From the NCBI RefSeq assembly GCF_016920785.2, contig NW_024609836.1, positions 61,173,930 through 61,237,929 on the forward strand: a DNA stretch of 64,000 nucleotides, in the 5' to 3' direction. Source of the stretch: Ixodes scapularis (lineage: Eukaryota > Arthropoda > Arachnida > Ixodida > Ixodidae). The notes under the pieces were generated by a model, which saw only the letters and a program-made list of their open reading frames with translations, had not been told where the DNA came from and did not search any database. Position 1 is the stretch's first letter, and every line of letters begins with the position of its first letter. The translations under genes were made by a program, and so were the position numbers. Positions 1-11,135 of this stretch are shown piece after piece.

Positions 1-654
1 CTTACCCCTCATTTTAAAGTTTAACCATTCTCACGTCACTCTTTCATCGCGTTCACATCGGTGGAAGTTCGAAAAAAGCAGACTAAGCTTGTTTAAAACA
101 ATCATCTCTTTTAACTGTTTCATCTCTACATTAACTCTCTATTGATGATTCAACAAACTGTCTCACAAAGCACATCTTGGAAGCTGCAATCATTGCCATA
201 CCGATGACGTCCACCCATATTCCTGAAAGTCCAAACTCTTGGTGGAACTCATACTGCCGAGAGCCTAAAAAAAAAAAAAAAAGCGCGGGGAATTTTTAGC
301 CGATATCCTACACCGAGCAACCTTATTATTTCGAAAAGAATGAGGGCACAGGCGAGGTTATATTTGAAGGCACGCTATGCGGCACAGCTGTAGAGGCTAT
401 GCTTTTTCTATTAATAGCAGTACATCTCTGAAAGAAGTTTGGGAACGAGAGCATAAAGTTCTGTTCCACTCTTAAGTCGATATGGAATATTTCCTGCAAG
501 CCAGGAAGAACCGGCAGACATCCTAGGTGAGCACTTCGAATTTCTATCGAGTTCCGAAGATTATACCCAAAATTTCCAGCAATACAAGTTGCAGGCAGAA
601 AAAAGACTCTGAGCACATCCGGGGCTGCGAGAGAACCTTTTAATGCTCCATTCA

Positions 655-1936
655 CGCTACATGAACTTCAAATGACACTTCTTTCATACAAGCAGTCTTC
701 CCCTGAACCAGATGGGATTCATTATAAAATGCTCGAGCATCTTCATCCAGCCACTCTGGAACTTATCTTGTATATTTTTAATTGAGTTTGGCTTGAGGGT
801 AACTTCCCATCTTCCTGGAAGGCTGTCATCATCTTACCAGTGCTGAAGTGAGGCAAGGATCTTTCTTGTTCTTCTAGTCTTAGACCCTTAGCTTTGACTA
901 GCTCTACCTTCAAAGACTATGGAGCGGATGATTAAATGATTAATAATAGACTTATGTTTCATTTGGAGAGAAACAACCTACTTGATTAGTAGCAGTGTGG
1001 TTTTCGTTCAGCTCGGTTCACAGTCGCTCATCTTGTTTGTTTTGAGACTGCTGTGCGGGTAGCATTTGTCAACTGGCAACAATGTCTATCTGTTTTCTTT
1101 GAATTATGGAAGATTTATGACATGGTTTGGCGTTTCGGCATACTGCAAGACTTGTTCAGTTTAGGTGGTCGAGGTCGCATGTTAGCTCTCATCCAAAGTT
1201 ACTTGGAGCACCGTACTTTTCATGTGAAGCTGGGGACCACACTTTCTAGAGAGTTCATACAGGAAAGTTGAGTCCCCTAGGGAGGCGTGCTCAGTGTTAC
1301 TCTTTTCATCGTTAAATTGAACTCAATTGCTCGTGTTATACCTTAGTCCCCCAGGGAGGCGTGCTCAGTGTTATACGTTAATTAGTTCATGCAAATGGTT
1401 CTAGATTTTCGCCCGAAAAAACAGGCTGTGTTAGTTTTTCTAATCGGCGTGGAATTTGCAATGATCCATCTTTGCATATGTACGATACTCCAATTTCCCA
1501 GAAGTTTCTGGATCTCATCTTTGATTCAAAACTTACTTTCATCCTACGTGATCAAGGGTCTTAAACTGAAATGTCTTGAAACTCTCAACATCCTTAAGAT
1601 TTTATACGTGTCGTGGGGTCGGACAGACTGTGCCTATCAAGCATATATCGCTTTGTTGTTCGTTTCCGGCTTGACCATAAGGTTGCATAGTGCATGATTC
1701 AGCCCGGGCATTGGCTTTGAACATGATGGACCCAATTTACCATCAGGGGTTGCGATTAGCTGCTGGTGCGTTCCGCACCTCCCCAGTACCTAGTTTGTAT
1801 ATAGAAGCTAATGAGCCATCCCTGGAGTATAGAATCTTCGCACTGGGTTGTATATACTCCATTAGAGTCCGCTCGGTTGTCGAGCACCCTGATGGAGATA
1901 ATATGCAGAACATTGGGTTCCAGAGAACCTTTTAAA
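655..1936 (+). pseudogene. Broken reverse transcriptase of the first non-LTR element
   Basis: The RT domain is recoverable only by switching frames. The best stretches are 1053-1271 (fingers and palm, with YDMVWRFGILQDLFSLGGRG), 1389-1697 (IKGLKLKCLETLNILKIL) and 1690-1935 (MMDPIYHQGLRLAAGAFRTS, then SLYIEANEPSLEYR). The VPQGGVLSV motif occurs twice, 74 bp apart: the first copy has a stop in place of Gln (1278-1280) and the second keeps Gln. The FADD catalytic block expected before the thumb segment is absent, because the sequence passes directly to a segment reading FSPEKTGCVSFSNRRG in another frame. The enzyme cannot be active. Confidence 0.85.
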
Positions 1937-2164
1937 ACAAACACTCCATAGTTTCGCCCTTTTGAATTAGGAATTGCAGCTTAGCGGACTATGTTGGGAT
2001 AGATGCAAAGGCTGCAATAATTAAGTACCCTCCACATATTGCGCCATGGGACTACTGGATTATTCACTGCGACTTTACACTTAATAAACATAGTAAAAAC
2101 GATGTTCCAAAGGAGAGAGTCATGAAGCTGGAATGTTTCAGACTCCATCGTAAATAGCAAGAGT

Positions 2165-2640
2165 ATGTAAGTTTCTATACGAATGGGATGAAAAGTGATT
2201 CCACTATAGGCTGTGCTATGATCAGACCATTCGTTAAGCGAGTAAGGAGGATCAACTCAACCACCACCGTACTCACGGCAGAGATCTATAATCTGCTATT
2301 GGCTGTCGACTATGTAACCAAAAAAGGTTTCTTTACGCAGTAGTTTACACTGACTTTCTGAGTTTATTAAAAGCAGTCATATCGCCGAAACGTGTCATAA
2401 GCTTTATTGTTTCTAAATTGCAGGACACGATTATTTTAGCCAAAAACAGCAACATTTACGCAATTTTATGCTGGGTGCCTAGTCATGTTGGCATTCCGGG
2501 AAAGAAAGCGGCCGATTCTGCAGCAAGTTCTGCTAACGAGAGACAAGTAGGCTGGCATAACATACTTGATAAAAACTATAATATGTCTTTGAAGTGGTGC
2601 ATTCGAATAAAGTGGCAACTCCAGTAATTTACTGAAACGC
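2165..2640 (+). pseudogene. Broken RNase H domain of the first non-LTR element
   Basis: A plus-strand segment reads VSFYTNGMKSDS (from about 2170), LTAEIYNLLLAVDYV (about 2275-2315), VYTDFLSLLKAV (about 2343-2380) and CWVPSHVGIPGKKAADSA (about 2470-2525). These are the four blocks of a retroelement RNase H in the right order. The first catalytic Asp of the usual YTDGS block is Asn here (codon 2182-2184). The Glu, the second Asp and the final Asp of the AAD block remain. In-frame stops interrupt the segment, so it is a relic. Confidence 0.8.
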
Positions 2641-2879
2641 GCGAACAAATTACATGCAGTAAAACCTTACATAAGTAATGCGGGCGTTGCTGGCATCTGG
2701 ACCTCTTCTACGATGTGGTTCTGTGCCGGTTGCGAACATGTCATACACGTTTTACACATCGGCATCTGTTGAATGGGGATGATGCTTCAGCTTGTGAACA
2801 CTGTAACATAAATTTAAGCATTATGCAATACTAATTGAATGCTGCACATATGATCAATACCGTCACAACCACTTCTTTC

Positions 2880-2882
<3 letters not shown>

Positions 2883-2912
<30 letters not shown>
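2883..2912. repeat. TA dinucleotide microsatellite
   Basis: About 15 TA units sit between the RNase H relic and the C-terminal relic of the first non-LTR element, so the microsatellite arose in or was inserted into the dead element. Confidence 0.95.
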
Positions 2913-2915
<3 letters not shown>

Positions 2916-3180
2916 GTCCCACTGAACCTAGCCCTCTTTCTAGGGGATGAACCACACATTTTACATGATTGCATATTTAATTTTCTCACTGATATCGCTT
3001 TATTAGCCAGCTACAATTTTATTTTCCACCCAAATTTATGACTTTGTCTTTTACACTTATACACGTGCATGTACATAGTTGTATCATATCACCAGCTACT
3101 ATAGCTCTATAACACTTATACTGCAATATTTCACTCTTGGCGCATTAGAGCTTCAGATGCTGATGTGCCTTTAAAGCCCA

Positions 3181-3195
3181 ATCAATCAATCAATC
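3181..3195 (+). repeat. ATCA tail marking the 3' end of the first LINE
   Basis: Just under four tandem ATCA units follow the 3' untranslated region of the non-LTR element. Simple-repeat tails instead of poly(A) are common for I-type non-LTR elements. This defines the 3' boundary of the insertion. Confidence 0.7.
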
Positions 3196-3404
3196 ACTAA
3201 ACGAGTTGCTTCCGGCTCACGAGATCACAACAGCGAGTGCCAGGCCTGGGCGAGACCCTGCCCGATAAAGTGAACTTGCAAACTGACACATCGAAGAGCT
3301 TGGCTCCCAATATGACGGGCACGGTGCTCCGAGGAGAAGCGCGAACTTCGTTCCTAATAAATGAATGGTTTACGAGAACGACAGGATCATGATGTCATAG
3401 CTTC

Positions 3405-3500
3405 AGAGAGAGAAAGAGAAATAAAGAGAGAAAGAAAGAGAAATAGACATATAGCCATTGAGTAGTGTGGGAAAAAAGAGAGAAATAGGTTGAAAGAAAT
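3405..3500. repeat. Purine-rich GA/GAAA low-complexity tract
   Basis: Irregular GAGA, GAAA and AAAG units; low complexity with no coding potential. Confidence 0.8.
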
Positions 3501-3584
3501 TTTGTAGATTTTTAAAGCGTGGGATGCTTATCAACAAAACCCCCTATTTTCAGAAATGTGTCTGTCCGCCCGTCCATACATCTG

Positions 3585-4056
3585 ACCGTGCATTTTCCCG
3601 CTAAATTTAGCGAAGGAATTTACGTCACTGGACCTAACGTAACATTACGTCAATTTCTTCGCTTGATTTTGCGGAAAAATTGCTGCCACAAGACCTAGAC
3701 AAGCAATCCTTTTGAAAGACACATGCACCACTTCGCTTTCTTCGGTAAAGGTAGCGGTTGAAAATTAAAGACGTTCAAAATTTCCTTTAACGCCGAATTG
3801 AAGCGCAGCCCTTGAGGAGGAGGAGGGGAGTGTACGGAAGGGAGAGTATTCCTCTCTTCCCTCCTCGCTAAATTTATCGGGGAAATTGTTCCGCTAAATT
3901 TAGCAGGAAAATGTTATTCTAGTGACGCCACACGTTCCTTCACGAGGGTAAATTTAGCGGGAATATTTTTCCGTCAAATTTATCCTCGGAAAAATTTTCA
4001 ACTTAATTTTGGCGGAAATATTGGCATACTAGATATCACATGACGCACACGTGACA
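3585..4056. repeat. AT-rich zone with repeated CGCTAAATTTAGCG-type palindromes
   Basis: The near-palindrome CGCTAAATTTAGCG or close variants recur at about 3598-3613, 3867-3880, 3891-3905, 3948-3962 and 3971-3985, each next to short G/C-flanked A/T runs. Related half-motifs (CCCGCTAAATT) occur beyond the minisatellite near 4608 and 4737. The pattern frames the 33-bp minisatellite on both sides and may be the outer part of a larger foldback unit. No gene is seen. Confidence 0.6.
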
Positions 4057-4061
4057 TGTTG

Positions 4062-4419
4062 CCCGTAATGACGTCACACGTGATGTCACGAGGCTACCGT
4101 TGCTACGTTGCCCTCGTGACCCTCCCGAGGGTAACCCTCGTAACCCTCGTGACCCTCCCGAAAGTAACCCTCGTAACCCTCGTGACCCTCCCGAGGGTAA
4201 CCCTCGTAACCCTCGTGAGGGTAAGTCTCGTGACCCTCGTGAGGGTAACCCTCGTGACCCTTGTAAGAATAATCCTCGTGACCCTCGTATGGGTAACCCT
4301 CGTGACCCTCCTAACCCTCGTGAGGGTAACCCTCAAAAGGGTATTCCTTGTGACCCACATGAGGGTAACCCTCGTGACCCTCATAACCCTCGTCACGTCA
4401 TAAGTGACGTTATTACGGG
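4062..4419. repeat. Minisatellite (33-bp unit) bounded by 32-bp inverted repeats
   Basis: The array is built of CCCTCGTGA, CCCTCCCGA, GGGTAA and CCCTCGTAA modules. Three full units start at 4111, 4144 and 4177, exactly 33 bp apart, followed by shortened units. It is bounded by inverted repeats at 4062-4093 and 4388-4419 (CCCGTAATGACGTCAC on the left, its near reverse complement on the right). The modules are partly self-complementary, so the whole could fold on itself. Three long overlapping frames (4056-4403, 4100-4432 and minus 4103-4396) exist only because module lengths are multiples of three. Confidence 0.85.
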
Positions 4420-4789
4420 AAACGTCCCATAATGCAACGCGCGGTTACGCCGACGGCGATGCAGACGACGACGCCGCATAAGCCAGAAACGGGCACCTAA
4501 GAACTGCGCTCTAAAATGCAGCCATGTTACCGACACATCAATTTAATTTCTCCACTATACTTAACAACTAAATTGATGACCACGACCTAGACACGCAATT
4601 ATTTTGCCCGCTAAATTAACGGTTAGAACCAAGGTCACGAAACCTGACTTGACGTGACTTCTGCACAAATTCAGCCCGTCCTCCCTAATTTGCGAGGAAA
4701 TTGACTGGGTGCAATAGGCATCTAGATATAATCTTCCCCGCTAAATTCAGCACTATTTCAGAATGTATGCTAAAATCGTGCATCTATGC

Positions 4790-7570
4790 ATTATAGGACT
4801 TTGAAGATATAGGTCGCTCGAAAATTTTCCCGCCACCCTTTCCTTTGGAAAGAACGACGGATTTCGTTTTCTGCTTTGTTCGGAGAAACTCATTCTTTAT
4901 TTTGTTTTGGTCATGTGGCGTTGGGGTTTTTTAGGCAGTTTTATCGTTTGTGTTGTTTTCGATTAAGAGCGAAGGGTGGAAAACTAATTTTGATGTTTAT
5001 ATAGGTTGGCGAAGAAACAATGGCGAGAGAAGTAACTTAAGGCGAAAGGAGAAACGTGAGAGGCGTACTATCGTATTTTGTCTGCGGTAAGCAATATAAA
5101 GTGTGGAATGAATGCACAAAAATGATTATTGCTCCAAAGAGAGAAAGAAGTAGTTAGAGACTTTAAGGATGAGACATGGACACGCTAGTGGCAGTTCATG
5201 TGTTATTTTACACAACGCATTGTAACATAATGGTTAATGGCATCGTATTACGGACTGCATGGTTAAAATATGAGCTGATGACCTAGTCGGTTAAACAATA
5301 CTAAAACAGTCTGCGCGAAAGACAGATAACAAGTAGATGACTTTTTCTTGGTCTTGTCCAGCCTTCCACTTGTCTTTTGTCCTTCGCGCTAACAGTTTTA
5401 GTGAAAGACTGGTAACTCTGCTGCCTTGCTCGTTACAGAGGAATGGGGGCAGAGGAATAAACAAGGAATATCTTTCGACATCGAGCAGTTGACGAATTCC
5501 AGAAAGATATGTTTTTGTATTCTCTCTCGTCATCACATCTTAGCGCCTTTTGGAGGGCCGTTTGGGCCCACACTATCACGTTTTTCCTAAATTGACGGCA
5601 GAGTGAATACATTTGTTTTGCAACAAAGGTTTGGTGCACTTTACCAAAAAATGTTGATTCGGTTTTTTTGGACTGGGAGACAGGCCCTGTTTAAAACTAT
5701 TTTATGCTATTTCAGATTATTTTCTCGAATGTATCAGTGGCTTTATTAGTCAGTCACAGAGACGAAAATTACAAACGTCGGAATGCAGGAGCGATTAAAC
5801 CCCGTACCTCCTATTATGCCTCAGCGTTACTAAGATGTTTTATAAATAAGTGTCAATTTATTTCTTCAGCACGACCAATCACCAAACGAACTGTCCCGAG
5901 TCTAGTATTTCTAGTGCTGGAGTCTAACGTTTTTGGGAGCAAGTAGAGAAATTTCACAATAATGGTTATTAATGTATTTCCTTAATTGTGTTTTAACTAT
6001 AACAGCCGATATATTGTTGTAATAATTAAGAAATTTGGATCTCGTAGTACCTTAAAAAAGATGGTAATTTAGCCCCATCTAGTAGTACACAATATATTTA
6101 TTATGACAAAGTTTTAGGAAAAGCAATCGTATAGGTTTCTTCTGAATTATTTTTGCAGTTATCATACCTCACCGTTTTATTTTTACCAATGATATGATAG
6201 GAGCATTTCAAGTTATCAGACTTGATTCGTAGAGCTTAATGATCTCCTTCTTTGCAATGGCGTCAAATGTGCTTTTTAAATTCTATTTTAGGTGCTGTAG
6301 ATGATGTACCAAATATGCTATTTTTAATTATTTTTCATCTGTGGTGTTCTTGGTATTTGCATGCTAGCCAAAAAAAAAAGTGATGGGGTATTTTTTGGCA
6401 GCGCTTCTTTGACATTTCCTCTACAAGACTGATCATAGTATGTAAAGAAACAAGGGAGCTAGCGAAAGCAGGCAAACAAACACAGACTCCTGTCCTCGAC
6501 TTTTCCGTTTTTTGACACTGAAAACGACGCTGCGTCTTTCGCGGTCGAAAACGCCCCGCGCGCTGCTTCTATGAAAACACACACACTGATACATAAAACA
6601 ACTCGTCCAACTATCACCGCTCTAAAAATAAGAGAAGAAACGCTTACGGGTAAATGGTCTTCTTTTATACTGCGGTCCGCTTTCTCGAGCCTCATCTTTT
6701 TATGCAAGACACAGGCATCCTCCCCGACGAGTACATTTCTCCAAAGTGGCACATCACTTTTACCAGGCGTGTATACAAAGCTGTCTAGAGAAAAAGAAGT
6801 CTCCAGAAAATACGCGTCTAGACTAAGTTGAGCTCGTAAACAACATGCATAGTTTGTTTGCTGTTGTCCCAGAAAGAAAAAAAAAAAAGAGAGGGATAGC
6901 TGGATGAGTTGCGAGACTCTCTTACGGGGAAAGTCGAGAAACAGATATTCAGTTTTTCACTTTCGCTGTTCGCAAAATTGCCAGCCACGGAACGCTCTCT
7001 TAGTGCTTAAGTGTTTTCCCCTGCTGTCTTGAGGTCGGACGAAAGGTCCCCGGGCGCCTCAGCTCACTCGCACTAAAATAAAACAAAAACCACGTATAAA
7101 AGAAGCAATATGGAAAAGGTAGATATTTTTCTTTTTAAATTCCAGTATAAACACATATTTCCGACAACCGACTTTATTAAAGGGCAACTCAGTTAAAAAC
7201 CAAAACAAAAATAAAAGACTGGTATCGCTTAGGTTCACGAAATGTGATCACAGCTGAAATATTTCGTCAAAGTGAAGCCGCGTACCTCACTAAAACCGAT
7301 TTTAAAGGTCTGACCAGCTGATGTGGAGCTAGTCGCAAGAGGGTTAACTTTAATTCAAGGAACACTGGACGGCGCGTACGACAGCAGCCACATAACGTCA
7401 CGTCGCGGTGGAGCTTCGGTTTGATTCCGCAAGTTGTACTACATACCGCAGCACCACGGTGAAGTCACGTCGTGGCCGTACAGTTGATTAACAGCGTCGC
7501 CACCTCTCCAGCAGGTGGCTTTGGTTTTGCCGCAGGCGCCCGAAACCAAACTTTGAGTCGTGATATATAT
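4790..7570. other. Intergenic, no supported gene
   Basis: I see no recognisable domain. Short frames at 5291-5639 (minus), 5704-5946 (plus), 6459-6752 (minus) and 6571-6831 (plus) overlap each other on opposite strands and resemble nothing known. Poly(A) runs occur at 6370 and 6879. Confidence 0.6.
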
Positions 7571-7575
7571 ATATA

Positions 7576-8370
7576 CAGGGCGTTTCAAAAAACTCGGGCA
7601 AATCGCTCCTGCGAAAACTACTTATCGCAACGAAAAAAGGCTTGTGTCGTTTTGGTCCGGGGTCAGGGGCCCATTTAAAAAAAATGAATAAAGTCCGGAA
7701 TAATTAACATGTTAATTATTTTTGCGTAATTAACTTTTTAATATTATGTTTAAGGGCGTGGTTTCAACTAGACGATTGATCAGCATCATCAAAAACACTA
7801 AATTAACAAATTGCAGAACGATAGAAGGCACGCAAAGCATTTTACGGCTCCCTGAAAATCCGCACAAATTCGCCGGGTTTTTAGGTTTCGGTTTGCTATC
7901 GGAGGGCATCTCTGCCCCGGCGGCACGGCGCCCCGTGGAGAGACACTGCAACCAACCTCTGTTACGCCACCATCGTGCGACGCAGCAGAGGCTGGTTGCA
8001 CTATCTTTCCACAGGGCGCGGTGCCGTCGGGGCTGAGATGCGCTCCAATAGCAAACCGAAACTTAAAAACCCGTCGAAATTGTGCGGTTTTTCAGAAAGG
8101 CGTAAAATGATGCGGATGCCTTCTATCGTTCTGCAATTTGTTGATTTACTGTTTTTAGACGATGCTGAGCAAATTCATAATTGAAAGCATGCCCTTAAAG
8201 ACAACATTAAAGAAGTCAATTACGCAAAGTGAATTAACAACTTAATTATCCCTACTTTAATAATTTTCAAAATGGGCCCCTGGCCCGGGACCAAAACGAC
8301 ACAAGCCTCTTTTTGTTGCGATGAGTAGTTTTCGCAGAAGCGATTTCGCCTGAGTTCTTGACACACCCTA
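7576..8370. mobile_element. Palindromic foldback MITE in a TA microsatellite
   Basis: Nearly the whole 795 bp is one inverted repeat with arms of about 390 bp around a centre near 7970. The left terminus reads CAGGGCGTTTCAAAAAACTC and the right terminus is its diverged complement ending in ACACCCT. Matching internal blocks include GCAAATCGCTCCTGCGAAAA against TTTTCGCAGAAGCGATTT, and GTCGTTTTGGTCC against GGACCAAAACGAC. Both ends abut TA runs (7563-7575 and 8369-8394), which suggests TA target preference. Open frames inside (7746-8036, 7798-8001, 7975-8184) are products of the symmetry. The superfamily is not assigned. Confidence 0.9.
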
Positions 8371-8394
8371 TATATATATATATATATATATATA
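8369..8394. repeat. TA microsatellite flanking the foldback MITE
   Basis: TA units continue directly from the right end of the MITE. A shorter TA run precedes the left end at 7563-7575, so the MITE split one tract. Confidence 0.95.
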
Positions 8395-10026
8395 ACGATA
8401 CACTATATCGAAAATAAATTACACCTTGTAATTCAGGGGCACTGACTGAGCTGAAAACGGTCGTAATCCCATATTCAAAAATATGGACCGGAGTTTCCCT
8501 TTAACCTGGTGCGGCGAATGGAAATAAGCGGTCCATCACCTGTATTGTTTTATATGCCTGAAATTGTCCTACCTCTTGATTCTCCTCATTTTGTTCCGGC
8601 TTTCTATCTACTCGTTCGCCGTAAGGGTGTCTAGCTTGTAAAATCGCAAACCTGTGTCCCTATCTGAGAACGGAGGTACCCAACAAATGATTAGATTAAC
8701 GTCGTTGCAAGTAATGTTTTAAGTTTCCAGGCGCCTTCACCAAGTTTCCTTTCGTAGATATATATACGAGCGTGTAATATATGTGAGCGTGTTCACACGC
8801 TCAGCCCTCTGGAAAATTTGGCTAGTTTCTGTTTTTATACTTTAGGTGTAGCGTTTCGGATTCTGGCGCTTTCCCGTTGAGGCATTGTTTTTCATTTCAA
8901 AACAAACGCGTCATGACGTGATTTTAACCCTCAAGTCTAATCAGTTTCACTCACTTAGGCTTAACGCACAAAGCACTTTGAAAGGCGCCGGTGTCATCGT
9001 TATTACACCGGCGGCAGATGATGGACGATGTCATAAAATATTTCATTGCGGAGGCATTTATGCAGAAGTTCTATTTATTTGCCGAATACCTAATCGCGCC
9101 CACTCAATTGGTGAGTTGTTTCGACGAGGTTGCTTTCGTCATGCCCCATTAATATGTATGAGTGATTTGTTTTTGTTTTTCTCCATCGGCTTCGCTATGT
9201 ATTAGGAGAAACTGAGGTCCCAGTTTTAGGAAGCAAGGTTTCCAGCAGATGACGTGGCGGCCTGACATCGTTTAGACTAGAGTCAGGTCTTTAGGTTATA
9301 AATTTCACAAGAAAACATTCACCCTAGCGTTCTTCGTTTAAGCATTTCTTAAACGATGTACAACATATAGAAATGTGTTGGGCCACGAAAGCAAAAATGC
9401 TCTATGTGAGACCAGGCCGACAATGAAAAACTATAATCATTATACAATACTGCGTAAAATGATATTAGCAAAACAAATAATAATTTTCGCTTTAAACGGC
9501 AGCTTATCGCTAGGAGTAGGGGCGCACGGAAAATCGTAATAATTGCGGAAAATTCTCACTCCCACTTTACATTTATTTGTAGGATTTTTCAGCGATAATA
9601 TTAATTTATGAGCTTCGTAGTTGTCAAAATGTTTAAGCATTTAAATGAAATACAAATAAATAGAGGATATATTTCAAGTAAGATAAATGGGTAGCAGGTA
9701 GCGATTGTGTAATCGAAGCATCCGTCAATCACTGTAATAAAAACCTGCGTGCAATTTAGATCAGGGTTTGCACACGAGAGAAAATGACGAATCACTTCTA
9801 GACTGTTGGAATACCCCGTGTCTCTTTTAACACATTTTCAGCCACAATCGCTTCCTGGGTTGTGTGTTTTTTTGTTTTTTCTCTCTCTGCTTTGTTTAAT
9901 ATTCGGGGCTTTTGAAACTTAAAATATGAACCAAATAAGCACCTGGTTTCCTCCTCCTAGCTATTTGTTCTTCGCAAGAACTTGAATGTTGTGAAATCAA
10001 TCAAAAATAAATCATTTTAATGCGTT
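8395..10026. other. Intergenic, no supported gene
   Basis: A 106-codon frame at 8885-9205 has no recognisable motif, and its composition matches its surroundings. A small hairpin (TGAGCGTGT, 2-nt loop, ACACGCTCA) lies at about 8783-8802. Nothing else is identified. Confidence 0.6.
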
Positions 10027-11135
10027 TAGTTTAGTGTTAAATTACAGACTTAGCTTACTGGCCATTGATAATAGTGTTTTAGGTTGGCTTCAGGACTACC
10101 TGAGAGAAAGAAAGCAGTGCGTTGTGCTAAATGGTGAGAACTCCGATTGCGTTGCTGTCACATCTGGTGTCCCCCAGGGTTCTGTTCTGGGACCTTTGCT
10201 CTTCCTGGTATACATAAATAATATAATTAATGAAATACAATAAAATATAAGACAATTTGCAGACGATTGTATTATTTATAGAGTAACTAATGATTCGAAT
10301 GACGTAAATTTCTTACAGGCTGATCTCGACAATATTTCAATGTGGTGCAACAATTGGGAAATAAATCTGAACGTTAAAAAATGGGTTCACGTGAGATTTG
10401 CTCGAAAGAAAAGTTCCATTGGTTCAACCTGCATAATAAATAATGAAATAATTTAGGCTAACTCAAGGGTAAAATACTTGGGTGTAATTCTGTCCAGCGA
10501 TTTAACGTGAAAAGCTCATGTGGAAGTGATAACTCTGAAGGCTATACGGATGCTTGATTGTATACGACGAAAATTTCGACAGGGTTCATGCAAAATTAAA
10601 GAAACTTTGTACGTTACGTTTATTCGCCCCTATATTGAATATGCAGCAGTTGTGTGGGATCCCCACCACATTAACCTAATAGAAAAAACTGGAAAAAATT
10701 CAAAATCAGTCTGCTACATTTGTTTTGAATGATTACCAACGCGGGCAAGTGTCACCACCATGAAGAATAATTTAAAGTGGGAATCACTAGTTGAACGCAA
10801 AAAAAAGGTTTAGGTTGAAATTTTTAGATGATATATATAACGGTCCCCTTATAATCAGTCGAGAAAGGTTTTTCTACGAACCTTTTTATATATCGGGAAG
10901 GGCGGACCACCAGAACGAACTCCCACCCTACTTTTGCGGTACTGATGTTTTTTTGCGTCCTCTTTTTTCCAAAAACTATAGAAGAGTGGAATAGGTTGGC
11001 TATTCAAGGATGTGTTTAATGTATATACAAGTTTGTTTGTGTTTCGATGTTTTTGTTAGAATTTAATGTATTTCATGTACTCACCCCTGCTATAATGCCG
11101 AAAGACGATGCAGGTCTCTATGTAAATAAATAAAA
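10027..11135 (+). mobile_element. 5'-truncated non-LTR retrotransposon, CR1/L2-like
   Basis: One plus-strand frame from about 10034 to 10800, broken by only a few stops, encodes the C-terminal half of a reverse transcriptase. It shows GWLQDYLRERKQCVVLNGEN, TSGVPQGSVLGPLLFLVYIN, QFADDCIIY (FADD at 10256-10267), KYLGVILSSDL and IRPYIEYAAVVWDP. After a frame change near 10800 the C-terminus follows (RFRLKFLDDIYNGPL). A stop at 10241-10243 separates the VPQG and FADD blocks. The 3' region has a CCCCTGCTATAATGCC stem-like segment and ends in AAATAAATAAAA near 11125-11135. The VPQGSVLGPLLFLVYIN style suggests the CR1/L2/Rex cluster. The 5' end is truncated, as is usual for LINE copies. Confidence 0.88.

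Larger units (their letters stand above)
1..3200 (+). mobile_element. Decayed non-LTR retrotransposon (I/Jockey-like, with RNase H)
   Basis: A degenerate LINE is readable on the plus strand with frequent frame changes and stops. In order it shows a post-endonuclease linker (WWNS.CRE around 220-265, STSLKEVWER near 412-440), an RT domain (SPxPDGIHYKML near 698-735, an FF.LWKIYDMVWRFGIL block near 1090-1145, a VPQGGVLSV block), an RNase H domain (2165-2640), a short C-terminal tail (2935-3040) and a tetranucleotide ATCA tail at 3181-3195. RNase H downstream of the RT fits the I/R1-like group better than Jockey proper; the family is inferred. The 5' end, including most of the endonuclease, lies outside the window or is lost. 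No frame stays open for more than about 100 codons, so the copy is dead. Confidence 0.85.

Noticed and set aside
4056..4432. Three long frames in Val/Thr-Leu and Arg/Asn-Pro repeats
   Set aside because: They are products of a minisatellite whose modules are multiples of 3 bp; they are open in three frames at once and have no unique sequence.
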